From: CAWUIO01 sp963922455
GTDB lineage: Bacteria; Bacteroidota; Bacteroidia; Cytophagales; Microscillaceae
Length of the DNA stretch: 41,622 nucleotides
Direction: 5' to 3'
NCBI GenBank assembly: GCA_963922455.1
Contig: CAWUIO010000058.1
Span: forward strand, 1 to 41,622
Every line of letters begins with the position of its first letter. Position 1 is the stretch's first letter. Positions 16,602-25,178 of the stretch are shown piece by piece. The translations under genes and the position numbers were made by a program. A model generated the notes under the pieces. The model saw nothing but the letters and a program-made list of their open reading frames with translations. It searched no databases and was not told where the DNA came from.

Positions 16602-17216
16602 ATGGAAGGAAGTAAACATCAGTCTGAGGCTACTCGGAGACGGCAGATCTTATTAGCCGCCGACCTGATCTTAATTGAATCAGGTACAGAAGGCTTTACA
16701 ATAGATCAGGTAGCAGAAAGAGCAAGGATTGCCAAAGGTACAATCTATAAATATTTCAAAAGCAAGCAACAGATCTTGGCTGAGCTTAGTATTAAATCGG
16801 TGACCTTACTTCTAGAAACGTTTAAAAAGGAGGCATCTGCATTTGAAAACAGTTTGGACAAGATCAAGGCCATTTGCCGGGCCGGGTTTCATTTCAATAA
16901 CGAATTTCCTGAATATTATAAGCTGATATCGTACATTGAGAGGCCAGAGTTTGATATGGACATCCAGGGATACCTGAGAATAAGTTCCTCTATTGTCGCC
17001 TTCGTGGTAGAAATTATCCAAAATGGCCAAAAAAATGGGGAAATAAAGTCTACCTTGAACCCAGAGGTCGTAGATTATATACTGTGGGCATGCTGCATAG
17101 GGTCTATTCAATTTCTTGAGACTAAACAGAAACTTATCAAAAAAATACATGACATCGACATCAATCAATTTATTGACACATTTGCCGAAATGATGGCTGA
17201 TGGCATAAAAGCTTAA
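16602..17216 (+). CDS. TetR/AcrR-family transcriptional repressor
   Basis: 204 residues. The N-terminal DNA-binding domain (about 10-57) is typical: RRRQILLAADLILIESG, FTIDQVAERARIAKGTIYKY and FKSKQQILAEL. The C-terminal ligand-binding domain is all-helical and not conserved enough to predict a ligand. It is followed at 186 bp by an RND efflux operon on the same strand. Three TGAC-N5-GTCR palindromes before it and between the two units suggest that it represses both itself and the pump. Confidence 0.92.
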   Translation: MEGSKHQSEATRRRQILLAADLILIESGTEGFTIDQVAERARIAKGTIYKYFKSKQQILAELSIKSVTLLLETFKKEASAFENSLDKIKAICRAGFHFNNEFPEYYKLISYIERPEFDMDIQGYLRISSSIVAFVVEIIQNGQKNGEIKSTLNPEVVDYILWACCIGSIQFLETKQKLIKKIHDIDINQFIDTFAEMMADGIKA

Positions 17217-17232
17217 TTTTTTTAAACAAAAG

Positions 17233-17245
17233 TGACCAGTGGTCG
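17233..17245. promoter_or_regulatory. Candidate TetR operator 2
   Basis: TGACCAGTGGTCG, with a perfect inner palindrome GACCA-G-TGGTC and the flank TAAACAAAA-g shared with operator 1. It lies 17 bp after the tetR stop codon, in the leader of the efflux operon. Confidence 0.7.
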
Positions 17246-17354
17246 TTTTTAATTTAAAACTATGGTATATTACACTAACAACTAATTAAAATCAAGTCTG
17301 CATAAGCGATAGCAGATTTATTATTGTATAATTCAAATTTTTTTTACTCATAAA

Positions 17355-17367
17355 TGACTGATAGTCA
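17355..17367. promoter_or_regulatory. Candidate TetR operator 3
   Basis: TGACTGATAGTCA, a perfect palindrome of TGACT-GAT-AGTCA. It lies just before the promoter-like TATATTTTG (17372-17380) and 35 bp before the adaptor start, a good place to block transcription. Confidence 0.72.
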
Positions 17368-17371
17368 CTTT

Positions 17372-17380
17372 TATATTTTG
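17372..17380 (+). promoter_or_regulatory. Possible -7 element of the efflux operon
   Basis: TATATTTTG differs from the Bacteroidota -7 consensus TAnnTTTG by one extra base. It lies 22 bp before the ATG at 17403 and 5 bp after operator 3. No clear TTG -33 element is visible at the ideal distance. Confidence 0.35.
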
Positions 17381-17402
17381 TTTTCCAAACCTTTTAATTG
17401 CC

Positions 17403-18545
17403 ATGAAAAGCCTTAGAAAACTTTTTCTCATTGGTATACCAGTTTTTCTTACTGGATCAATCCTGATTGCTTATAGCTTTACTATGGAAAAGCCAGAAAA
17501 AGAAACACCAAGATCCCAAACCCCTGAAAAACCTTCACGAAGTGGTTCAGTAATCCTGAAAGACAATATCCAACTTATTACCGTCCGTAACGAAGACCGC
17601 ACAATTAAATATCAGATCACGGGGAGAGTTATTCCCAAAAACAGTACCCAGATCTTTGCAGAAGTGCAAGGGCGTATCTTACCCGGAAAAAAGGAATTTA
17701 AGGAAGGAACCAAGTACTACAAAGGAGAAAACTTGGTACAAATTGATTCTAAAGAATTTTACCTAAACCTAGAGTCTCAAAAAAGTGTCCTTCTCAACCT
17801 ATTGACCGGAATCATGCCTGACCTTAAGGCTGATTATCCTGATAACTACGAAACATGGCTAGCATATATCAAAAGCTACCAAACGGGTGAGAACCTTGCC
17901 CCCTTACCTGTTACCCTATCAGATGCCGAGAAGTATTATATCACCTCCAATCAAGTATACAGTACTTATTATGCTATTAAAGCCCTAGAAGAACGGTTGA
18001 ATAAATATACCATTGCTGCTCCATATCATTGTATGCTTACCGATGCCCGGGTGGATGTTGGAGGTTTGGTATTACCTGGCCAAGCTTTAGGCACTATTAT
18101 TCACGCTAAACAGTATGAGCTAGAAGCGGGTGTAAAGGCAGATATTATTTCTTTACTGGAACTAGGTGACCGCATCAAGTTTACTAGTAATGATATTGAA
18201 GGACAATGGACGGGATCGCTTAGCCGGATCAACCAGATCATTGACGAAAAGACCCAAAATATCCCAGTATATTTTGCTATTGGTGGGCCTTCCATCAAAT
18301 CTGGGCTTTATCTAGAAGGCACCCTTAATACCCAAACATACGAGGGGGTATTTTGCATTCCAAGCAAACTTTTGAGCCGAAATAACCAAGTTAATACACT
18401 CCAAAAAGATGTCATAAGAACTAAGTCGGTTAAACCAGTAGCCTTTCTCAGAGACTCAATACTAGTGAAAGGACTAATGGACGGTGATAAACTTATTGCC
18501 AACCAATTTCAAGGGCCCGTAGAAGGTAAAAAGATCACCCAATAA
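17403..18545 (+). CDS. RND efflux periplasmic adaptor (HlyD/MFP family)
   Basis: 380 residues. One N-terminal membrane anchor (7-27) and a Pro/Lys-rich linker are followed by the adaptor body. It has a lipoyl-like half-motif (TGRVIPKNSTQIFAEVQGRI), a short hairpin region, the second half-motif (LNKYTIAAPYHCMLTDARVD then GGLVLPGQALGTI, about 200-235), and beta-barrel and membrane-proximal domains. It links the inner-membrane pump to the outer-membrane channel. It is the first gene of a four-gene unit, with 20 bp to the pump gene. Confidence 0.9.
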   Translation: MKSLRKLFLIGIPVFLTGSILIAYSFTMEKPEKETPRSQTPEKPSRSGSVILKDNIQLITVRNEDRTIKYQITGRVIPKNSTQIFAEVQGRILPGKKEFKEGTKYYKGENLVQIDSKEFYLNLESQKSVLLNLLTGIMPDLKADYPDNYETWLAYIKSYQTGENLAPLPVTLSDAEKYYITSNQVYSTYYAIKALEERLNKYTIAAPYHCMLTDARVDVGGLVLPGQALGTIIHAKQYELEAGVKADIISLLELGDRIKFTSNDIEGQWTGSLSRINQIIDEKTQNIPVYFAIGGPSIKSGLYLEGTLNTQTYEGVFCIPSKLLSRNNQVNTLQKDVIRTKSVKPVAFLRDSILVKGLMDGDKLIANQFQGPVEGKKITQ

Positions 18546-18565
18546 GACCCCGTTTTTTATATACC

Positions 18566-21500
18566 ATGGAACAAATCATAAAATTTTTATCTCAGAAACC
18601 CCGCACCGTAGACGTATTTGTGGGTTTGATTGTGGTCTTGGGCTTATTGAGCCTTTCATCCATTCGTTCTAATTTTTTACCCCCGGAACCTGTCAACTTT
18701 ATTGTCATCAATGTGGTTTACCGGGGAGCTTCTCCCCAAGAGGTAGAAGAAGAAGTAGTAAATAAAATTGAGGATAACTTAGAGGGGCTTAAAGGGATTG
18801 ACCGGGTCACGTCTACATCTACTGAAAGTTTGGCCAATATTCGAATTGAGCTAAAAGAAGAGGCCGACCCTCAGGAAGTACTACAAGACATAAATAATGC
18901 TGTAGACCGGATCACGACCTTTCCTGAACAGATGGATACCCCAGTGATCTTGAAAGAGGAGATACTAAACTATACAATGACCATAGGCCTCACCGGAGAA
19001 GCCGATTTAAGCATTTTGAAAGATTACGCCAAGTCTATCAAAGACGAGCTGATTTTATCCCCAAAATTGTCTCAAATATATTTAAGTGGCTATCCAGAAG
19101 AAGAGATAGAAATTCGCCTTCGCGAACAAGACCTGAAAGCCTATCAACTAAGCTTTGATGAAATAAGCCAAGCTATTGGCAATACTAACCTTAAAGCTTC
19201 TGGGGGTGAAGTAGAGACGGGGAGGGAAAACCTACTCATCCGCCTAGATAACCGGTCCTACTTTGCCAAAGATTTACTCAACACAGTCCTAAAAACTACC
19301 CCAGATGGCAAAACTGTTTTTCTAAAAGATGTGGCCGATGTCGTAGATCGCTTCGCAGATAAACCAGAAAGGGCATTTGTGAACGGAAACCCCTGCGTCA
19401 TTATGAAGGTATTTAGCCGTAGTAAAGAAGACCTCATAGGAAACGCCGAGTTTGTAGCCAGTTTTATAGAAGAATTTAATGATAGTAATGAATTGGTTCA
19501 AGCTGTAATTATCGAAGACAAAACCATTTCTCTAAATGATGCTATTGGTACCTTGGTAAACAATGCTTGGCAGGGTATATTGCTTGTACTAATTGTACTG
19601 GGGCTATTCTTACATCCCAGTATTGCCTTTTGGGTTGCTTTTAAAATACCGGTTGCCCTATTAGGTATGTTTATCCTCTCGACTTTTTATGACTTGACCA
19701 TCAACCAGGTATCTTTGTTTGGTACTATTGTAGTGCTGGGGATTTTGGTTGATGATGGGGTAGTCGTAGCCGAAAATATCTATCAGCATTTCACCGATGG
19801 AAAAAGCCCCTTGAAAGCGGCTATTGACGGAACCATAGAAGTTATCCCAGCTATTATCTCTTCCTTGGCCACCACAGCATTGGCTTTTTCTTTATTTTTC
19901 TTTCTAGATGGCCAATTAGGGGATTATTTTTCAGATATTTCTTTTGTGGTGTGTGCCACTCTCTTAGTAGCCTTATTGGAAAGTCTCTTCTTTCTACCCG
20001 TGCATATTGCCCGCTCCCAGGCTTTACGCAAAGATGATAAACCTTGGAAAATTACCCGTATTACAAACAATTCCTTGTTAAAATTTCGGGATAGGGTTTA
20101 TAGGCACATTATTATATTTTCCCTAAAATGGCCCCTCGTACCTATTGTTGGGGTTGTGTTCGTGATGGGATTAACCATCTCGGCAATTAGCTCTGGACTC
20201 ATCAAGGGTACCTTTTTTCCAAATATTGACCAAGATGTGATTACCGCTCAATTGGAATTACCCCTGGGCACCGATGAATCCATAACTTTTGCCCGTTTAG
20301 AAAAAATGGAAGATGCCGTCTGGAAAATTAATGACTACTACACAAACCGAAGAAGTGATGGAAAACAGGTAATCAATTATATAGAACGGGTGATTGGGCC
20401 CAACAGCAATGAGGGTGCCTTAAATATTTATATGCTTGAAGGGGATTCCCGGGGCATACAATCCTTTGAAATCGCCGATAAAATCCGGGATGAGGTTGGC
20501 CCTATTCCTGAGGCCCGTAACCTCTCCTATGGTAGTATTGCCGTTTTTGGTAAGCCAGTTTCCATAGCCTTGATTGGTCGTGATTTAGGAGAATTGAGAG
20601 AAGCCAAAAATTTGTTACGCAACTATCTTTCCCGTCAAAGTGATCTTAAAGATGTCACTGATACTGACAAACTGGGGATGCCTGAGCTAGAAATGCAACT
20701 TACTCCAAAAGCGCGGTATTTAGGCCTAACAGAGGCCCAAGTATTTGACCAAATACGAAAAGGCTTCTTTGGTTTGGAAGTGCAAAGCTTACAAAGAGGA
20801 GATGAGGAAGTTAAAGTATGGATTCGCTATGATGAACGGGACCGTCGTTCTATTGCCGATCTTGAAAATGTCAGGATTTTCAACCTTAATGGTACTTCAT
20901 ACACTATGGACGAGATTGCCGTCTTCCACAAAACTCGCAATGTAACGACGGTCAATCACCAAAGTGGGGTGAGAGAAATTCGCGTGGAAGCCGACATATC
21001 CAACTTACTTGTGTCAGTGCCTAATGTGCTGACCCAGGCCGAACAGACTATCTTAAAAGATATACAAGTTAAATTTCCTAATATACGATATACTCTTGAG
21101 GGAGAAGCTAGATTATCATCTAAGACTCAAAATTCTAGTCAAGGCCCTAGTATAATCGTACTAACCTTAATGGTCACGGTGCTGTTACTTAACTATCGGT
21201 CCGTAAGCAAAACCTTAGCTATCCTAGGTATACTACCTTTTGCTTTTATAGGAGTTGCTTGGGGTACTTACCTACACAATATTCCGGTAAGTATATTCTC
21301 GATTTTGGGAATGATAGCCTTATGGGGGATTTTGATTAACAATGGTCTGGTACTCATCTCTACATACAATGAGAATCTAAAAAAAGGCCTCTCTGTCAAA
21401 GAAAGTTTACAAACCTCCGCAATTTCCCGATTCCGGCCTATTGTGCTAACTACCATTACAACCGTTTTTGGATTGGCCCCATTGCTTTTGAATAATTCTA

Positions 21501-21709
21501 TCAGTGCCCAGTTTATTAAACCCACGGCCATTGCAATTGCCTACGGCTTGATTTTCGGTATGGTCTTAACGCTTATGTTCATGCCTGCCCTTATGCAAAT
21601 TTTGAATTACTTAAAGGTTCTTTACACAAAATATATTCTTAGAAAACAATCTCTAAAACCTGAAGAACTAGACGTAGTACTTCGTGAAATTAAAAACGAA
21701 ATTGCTTAA
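18566..21709 (+). CDS. RND-family efflux permease
   Basis: 1047 residues, full length. It has 12 membrane segments in two halves, each with a large periplasmic loop. The proton-relay Asp pair is in LGILVDDGVVVAENI (TM4). Other RND signatures are SLATTALAFSLFFF, the TM10-11 region LWGILINNGLVLIS, and SRFRPIVLTTITTVFGLAPL. It exports small molecules with proton import, together with the adaptor and TolC-like channel. The sequence does not say which compounds. The subgroup resembles the many Bacteroidota pumps of the AcrB/MdtC type. The next gene starts 10 bp after its stop if ATG 21720 is used. Confidence 0.93.
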   Translation: MEQIIKFLSQKPRTVDVFVGLIVVLGLLSLSSIRSNFLPPEPVNFIVINVVYRGASPQEVEEEVVNKIEDNLEGLKGIDRVTSTSTESLANIRIELKEEADPQEVLQDINNAVDRITTFPEQMDTPVILKEEILNYTMTIGLTGEADLSILKDYAKSIKDELILSPKLSQIYLSGYPEEEIEIRLREQDLKAYQLSFDEISQAIGNTNLKASGGEVETGRENLLIRLDNRSYFAKDLLNTVLKTTPDGKTVFLKDVADVVDRFADKPERAFVNGNPCVIMKVFSRSKEDLIGNAEFVASFIEEFNDSNELVQAVIIEDKTISLNDAIGTLVNNAWQGILLVLIVLGLFLHPSIAFWVAFKIPVALLGMFILSTFYDLTINQVSLFGTIVVLGILVDDGVVVAENIYQHFTDGKSPLKAAIDGTIEVIPAIISSLATTALAFSLFFFLDGQLGDYFSDISFVVCATLLVALLESLFFLPVHIARSQALRKDDKPWKITRITNNSLLKFRDRVYRHIIIFSLKWPLVPIVGVVFVMGLTISAISSGLIKGTFFPNIDQDVITAQLELPLGTDESITFARLEKMEDAVWKINDYYTNRRSDGKQVINYIERVIGPNSNEGALNIYMLEGDSRGIQSFEIADKIRDEVGPIPEARNLSYGSIAVFGKPVSIALIGRDLGELREAKNLLRNYLSRQSDLKDVTDTDKLGMPELEMQLTPKARYLGLTEAQVFDQIRKGFFGLEVQSLQRGDEEVKVWIRYDERDRRSIADLENVRIFNLNGTSYTMDEIAVFHKTRNVTTVNHQSGVREIRVEADISNLLVSVPNVLTQAEQTILKDIQVKFPNIRYTLEGEARLSSKTQNSSQGPSIIVLTLMVTVLLLNYRSVSKTLAILGILPFAFIGVAWGTYLHNIPVSIFSILGMIALWGILINNGLVLISTYNENLKKGLSVKESLQTSAISRFRPIVLTTITTVFGLAPLLLNNSISAQFIKPTAIAIAYGLIFGMVLTLMFMPALMQILNYLKVLYTKYILRKQSLKPEELDVVLREIKNEIA

Positions 21710-21719
21710 AATCATACCC

Positions 21720-23072
21720 ATGAAAAACCTTTTATATATTGTTGGCTTAGTGCTTATTCTTAATAATTCTTGGCCACTAAAAGCGCAGGAAATTCAAGAA
21801 ACTTACGTTCTTAGCCTGGACGAAGCCTTTGGTTTAGCCTTAAAAAACAATCAAAGTATCCAAGCCCAGATTAAGCTTACTCAGATCGCCAATAACAATG
21901 TATATCCGGGCAAGGCTGGCCTCTTGCCAAGCGTCAACCTTTTAGGTGATGCTTCCTATGCGAATAATGTTTCCGATATTGCCATTCGCACATTTCAAGA
22001 AAGCCCGCCTGAAATCAGCTTTGATGAAAGTGGGGTAGAAACTAGAACGCTTACAGCTGTCATACAGGCTGATTACATCATCTTTTCTGGATTTAGTGGA
22101 AAATATCGTTATAAAATCTTACAAAACGAGCAAAGTATTGCCCTTTACCAACAAGAGTCATTAATCAACAACACAATACTGACGGTAGCTGAGATTTTTT
22201 TAGAAATAGTTAAGTTACAACAGCGAGAAGAATTACTTCGAGAAAATCTATTCACCAGTCAGAAAAGGTTACAAAAAGCCCAAGACCTTAAAGAATTTGG
22301 TAAATCCAATGGCTTACTTGTATTGAGGGCACAAACCGATGTTAACCAAGATGAAAACGCTTTAGACAATTTAAGCCTAGCCAAAAACAACCTATTAAAA
22401 GACCTAAACTTCCTGCTTGGCTTAGAACCCAATCGTACTTACAAGCTGGGCATAGACTATACTCTTCCTCCCCTACTCAGTAGCGAAGAGATTAAGCGAT
22501 CTATTCTAGAAAATAACCCAGACGTAAAACTCAGCCAAAACAGGGTAATCTTATCCAATAATCAACTCAACTTGAGTCAAGCCAGTCGATATCCGCAAGT
22601 GGGTACTTTTGCCAATTATGGGTATTTCCGTCAAGAAAATGATTTGCAACAGCTGGCAGAAATTAAAACCCTAGGCTTTACCTTGGGTGTTTCTTTACGC
22701 TACAATTTATTCAAAGGCAATCAAAACAATCGTGATATACAAAATGCAAAACTAGGCTTGGAAAGTAATAAAATTCGTGAAAACCAATTGCTAGAAAACC
22801 TTTACACCCAAGCCATCAAGGAGCAAAGTAATTTACAACTGCTACAAGATCAATTAAACCGAGAGGAGGAAAACCTTATAACCTTTGAAGAAAGTTTTTC
22901 TCGTACAGAGTCTCGCTACTATGCAGGAAAGTCAAGTTCCTTAGAAGTCAGAGATACCCAAAACGCTCTTCTCGCCTCTCGCATTAATATTCAGGACTTA
23001 GAGATTGAAATCCTGAAGGCTTCCCTTCGTTTGGAAAGCTTAAAGGGGACATTGGTAGCCAACTCAAGATAA
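21720..23072 (+). CDS. TolC-family outer-membrane channel
   Basis: 450 residues from ATG 21720. A GTG at 21684 inside the pump gene is in frame, but the ATG gives a clean signal peptide (MKNLLYIVGLVLILNNSWPLKA). Two TolC-type repeats of long helices and strands are seen: LSLDEAFGLALKNNQSIQAQ near the start, then DLKEFGKSNGLLVLRAQTDV, a second ILENNPDVKLSQNRV, and RYYAGKSSSLEVRDTQNALL near the C terminus. It completes the tripartite pump. 13 bp separate it from the cyclase gene. Confidence 0.9.
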   Translation: MKNLLYIVGLVLILNNSWPLKAQEIQETYVLSLDEAFGLALKNNQSIQAQIKLTQIANNNVYPGKAGLLPSVNLLGDASYANNVSDIAIRTFQESPPEISFDESGVETRTLTAVIQADYIIFSGFSGKYRYKILQNEQSIALYQQESLINNTILTVAEIFLEIVKLQQREELLRENLFTSQKRLQKAQDLKEFGKSNGLLVLRAQTDVNQDENALDNLSLAKNNLLKDLNFLLGLEPNRTYKLGIDYTLPPLLSSEEIKRSILENNPDVKLSQNRVILSNNQLNLSQASRYPQVGTFANYGYFRQENDLQQLAEIKTLGFTLGVSLRYNLFKGNQNNRDIQNAKLGLESNKIRENQLLENLYTQAIKEQSNLQLLQDQLNREEENLITFEESFSRTESRYYAGKSSSLEVRDTQNALLASRINIQDLEIEILKASLRLESLKGTLVANSR

Positions 23073-23085
23073 CCAACAATATAAA

Positions 23086-24192
23086 ATGAAATCCCCTAGA
23101 TATAAACTAGACGAGTTTTCTCTAATGAAAAGAATATGGCTAAGACATAGCAAAGCTTTGGAATGCTTGGTATTTCTCATCATCTTTAATATAGGGTATT
23201 ATGGGTTTACCTATATCCGCTTTGTTGGACTAGCCCCAGACCTCAAGCAAAGCTTGCTCAATGAATTTGCCTATAATCCTATTATGCCATTTTTGACTAG
23301 TTTGCTTTTATACCTTCTTAATAAGCAGATTACCAAAATAAGCCCCCTAATACAAGATAATCTAGGCAAAGCTTTCCAGTATTTGTTGATCTTCAATCTA
23401 AGTCTGGTATCGGCCCTTTTAAGTACCCACGCTATAACAAGCTTACTTTTTCTTTCTTTTAGTTGGCAAGTACTTTACACTACCTGGAGGTTTTCTAACA
23501 GTCCATTGCTAATAGGCCTTCTTTTATACTCCAATGTTATTTTTCTACTATATACTATTTTCAAATTTATTATCAAAATTGTGGGCCTAGGCACGCTTTT
23601 CCGCCTCTTTACCTATTCTCACTCACAACCTGTACAAGAGCCAAGGGTATTTATGTTTATAGATTTAAATAATTCTACCCAAACCTCTATCCAATTAGGT
23701 CCATTGGACTACAGTAATTTTTTAAAAGCTTGTTTTATAGAGCTTTCTTTTTTACAAGTCAAGTACCAGGCAGAACATTATCAATATGTCGGAGACGAAG
23801 CCGTGATTAGTTGGGTGATTGACCCAAATTTTGATCCAGAAGTCCCTTTTAGGTTATTTTTTGAGTTTAGCGCCGTATTACAAGCTAAAAAAAATGAGTT
23901 TCTAAATACCTATGGGGTCATTCCTGAATTCAAAGCGGCACTAAATTCTGGAAACGTTACGAGTACTACCCTTGGTGTATCCCGAAAAGAACTTGCCTAC
24001 CACGGAAGAGTATTGAGTGAAGCCGCTCGCATCCTATCTTTGTGTAACCCACTCCAAAAGAAATTACTGGTTGGCGAGTCTTATGCAGGCCTATTGAGGC
24101 CTTCCCAAACAATATACCTTAGCCGTGTCAAAGAGACAGTTTTAAAAGGCTTCACACATAAAATCACAATTTATGAACCTATCCTACATTAA
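23086..24192 (+). CDS. Membrane-anchored class III adenylate/guanylate cyclase
   Basis: 368 residues. The first 170 are hydrophobic, about five or six membrane segments. The class III catalytic domain spans about 187-366. Metal-binding Asp193 is in FIDLNNST and Asp237 in YVGDEAV; the transition-state Arg315 is in SEAARI. The usual Asn of the N-x-A-A-R type motif is Ser311 here, and the base-selecting Asp position appears to be Glu302 (RKELAYHG), so activity or substrate may differ from standard cyclases. It follows the TolC-like gene by 13 bp with no terminator between, so it is the last gene of the TetR-controlled efflux operon. The product (cAMP or cGMP) is not determined by sequence. Confidence 0.85.
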   Translation: MKSPRYKLDEFSLMKRIWLRHSKALECLVFLIIFNIGYYGFTYIRFVGLAPDLKQSLLNEFAYNPIMPFLTSLLLYLLNKQITKISPLIQDNLGKAFQYLLIFNLSLVSALLSTHAITSLLFLSFSWQVLYTTWRFSNSPLLIGLLLYSNVIFLLYTIFKFIIKIVGLGTLFRLFTYSHSQPVQEPRVFMFIDLNNSTQTSIQLGPLDYSNFLKACFIELSFLQVKYQAEHYQYVGDEAVISWVIDPNFDPEVPFRLFFEFSAVLQAKKNEFLNTYGVIPEFKAALNSGNVTSTTLGVSRKELAYHGRVLSEAARILSLCNPLQKKLLVGESYAGLLRPSQTIYLSRVKETVLKGFTHKITIYEPILH

Positions 24193-24510
24193 TCTTTTTC
24201 ATAAAAATAATGAGAAGGGACTATACCTCGGTCAAAATACCAATTACCAAAGTAAACCCTTTACCTCAAGCGAGGAACGGACTATCACCTCTCGATGGCC
24301 ATAACACAAACAAATGGGTAGCTCAAACAAGCCGCCCTAACACTCAGTCAAAATATCTTTTTTCTTAGTTTCTTTCAAGATCGGATCAAGTTATCTCCTA
24401 TCTTTATAGAAATAATTTGAAATTTTATACATAAAAAGTAACTCTTACCTATTACAATACACCCAAAAGGAAAAGTTATTGGGTTGAATCCAAAAAAATT
24501 AATAACCATA
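24193..24510. other. Intergenic region with a degenerate repeat
   Basis: No gene is recognised. At about 24323-24352 the sequence GCTCAAACAAGCCGCCC then TAACACTCAGTCA resembles the left end of repeat family 1 in minus orientation, with several changes. The rest of the repeat is too eroded to align by eye. The DUF2141 promoter should lie in the second half. Confidence 0.45.
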
Positions 24511-24939
24511 ATGCAAAAACTATCTGTCCTGATCCTTTTGTTTGCCTTCATCTTTTCCCAAAGCTATGCTCAAGGAACCCTTGAAGTACAGGTTACAAAC
24601 GTAGATAGTGAAAAAGGAAGAGTATTGTTCATGGTCTTTTCTGAATCAAGTGGCTTTCCTACAAAAATAGAAAAGGCTTATAAAGTAGTACGTCTAAGCC
24701 CAAAAATTGGCCAGATGACCTACACTTTCCGAAACCTCCCATTTGGGAATTATGCCGTATCAATAGCCCACGATTCCAACGAAAACGGTAAAGTGGATAC
24801 AAACTTTATAGGTATACCCAGGGAACGAGTGGGTGCTTCAAATCAAACTACCTTTGGCAAACCCTCATTTAATAAATCGAGAATAAGCCTTAATAGAAAT
24901 CAAAAATCCAAGAAAGTTGTTATTAAATTTATCAACTAA
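24511..24939 (+). CDS. DUF2141 secreted protein
   Basis: 142 residues from ATG 24511. An in-frame TTG at 24484 exists, but the ATG gives a standard signal peptide (MQKLSVLILLFAFIFSQSYAQ). The mature protein is one DUF2141 beta domain: GTLEVQVTNVDSEKGRVLFM, FRNLPFGNYAVSIAHDSNEN, GKVDTNFIGIPRERVGASN and a final K/R-rich strand. The DSNENGKVDTN loop looks like a calcium-binding loop. The function of the family is unknown; it is periplasmic or secreted. Confidence 0.85.
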   Translation: MQKLSVLILLFAFIFSQSYAQGTLEVQVTNVDSEKGRVLFMVFSESSGFPTKIEKAYKVVRLSPKIGQMTYTFRNLPFGNYAVSIAHDSNENGKVDTNFIGIPRERVGASNQTTFGKPSFNKSRISLNRNQKSKKVVIKFIN

Positions 24940-25178
24940 GCAATTAGGTTCAGAGATTTAATACGATTATTTTTCTAACCCCCCCCTTCATTTCCCTGTG
25001 TAAGCGTATAAATTATATAAACCAGTTAGCTTCGGCTGCCAACAACTACACTCTAGGGGGATTAGGGGCTTTTAGTGTAAGTCCTGATAATAAGTACGAA
25101 TTTAATTGCCGTTCTTAGCATAATTAGCGTAAATTTTTCTATTTTGATTTTTACCTAACATTACCCAAAAGATTATCT

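Noticed and set aside
16400..25170. Efflux-cyclase region as a horizontally acquired island
   Set aside because: It looks more A+T-rich than the flanks by eye, but I have not computed composition and see no integrase, att site or flanking direct repeats.
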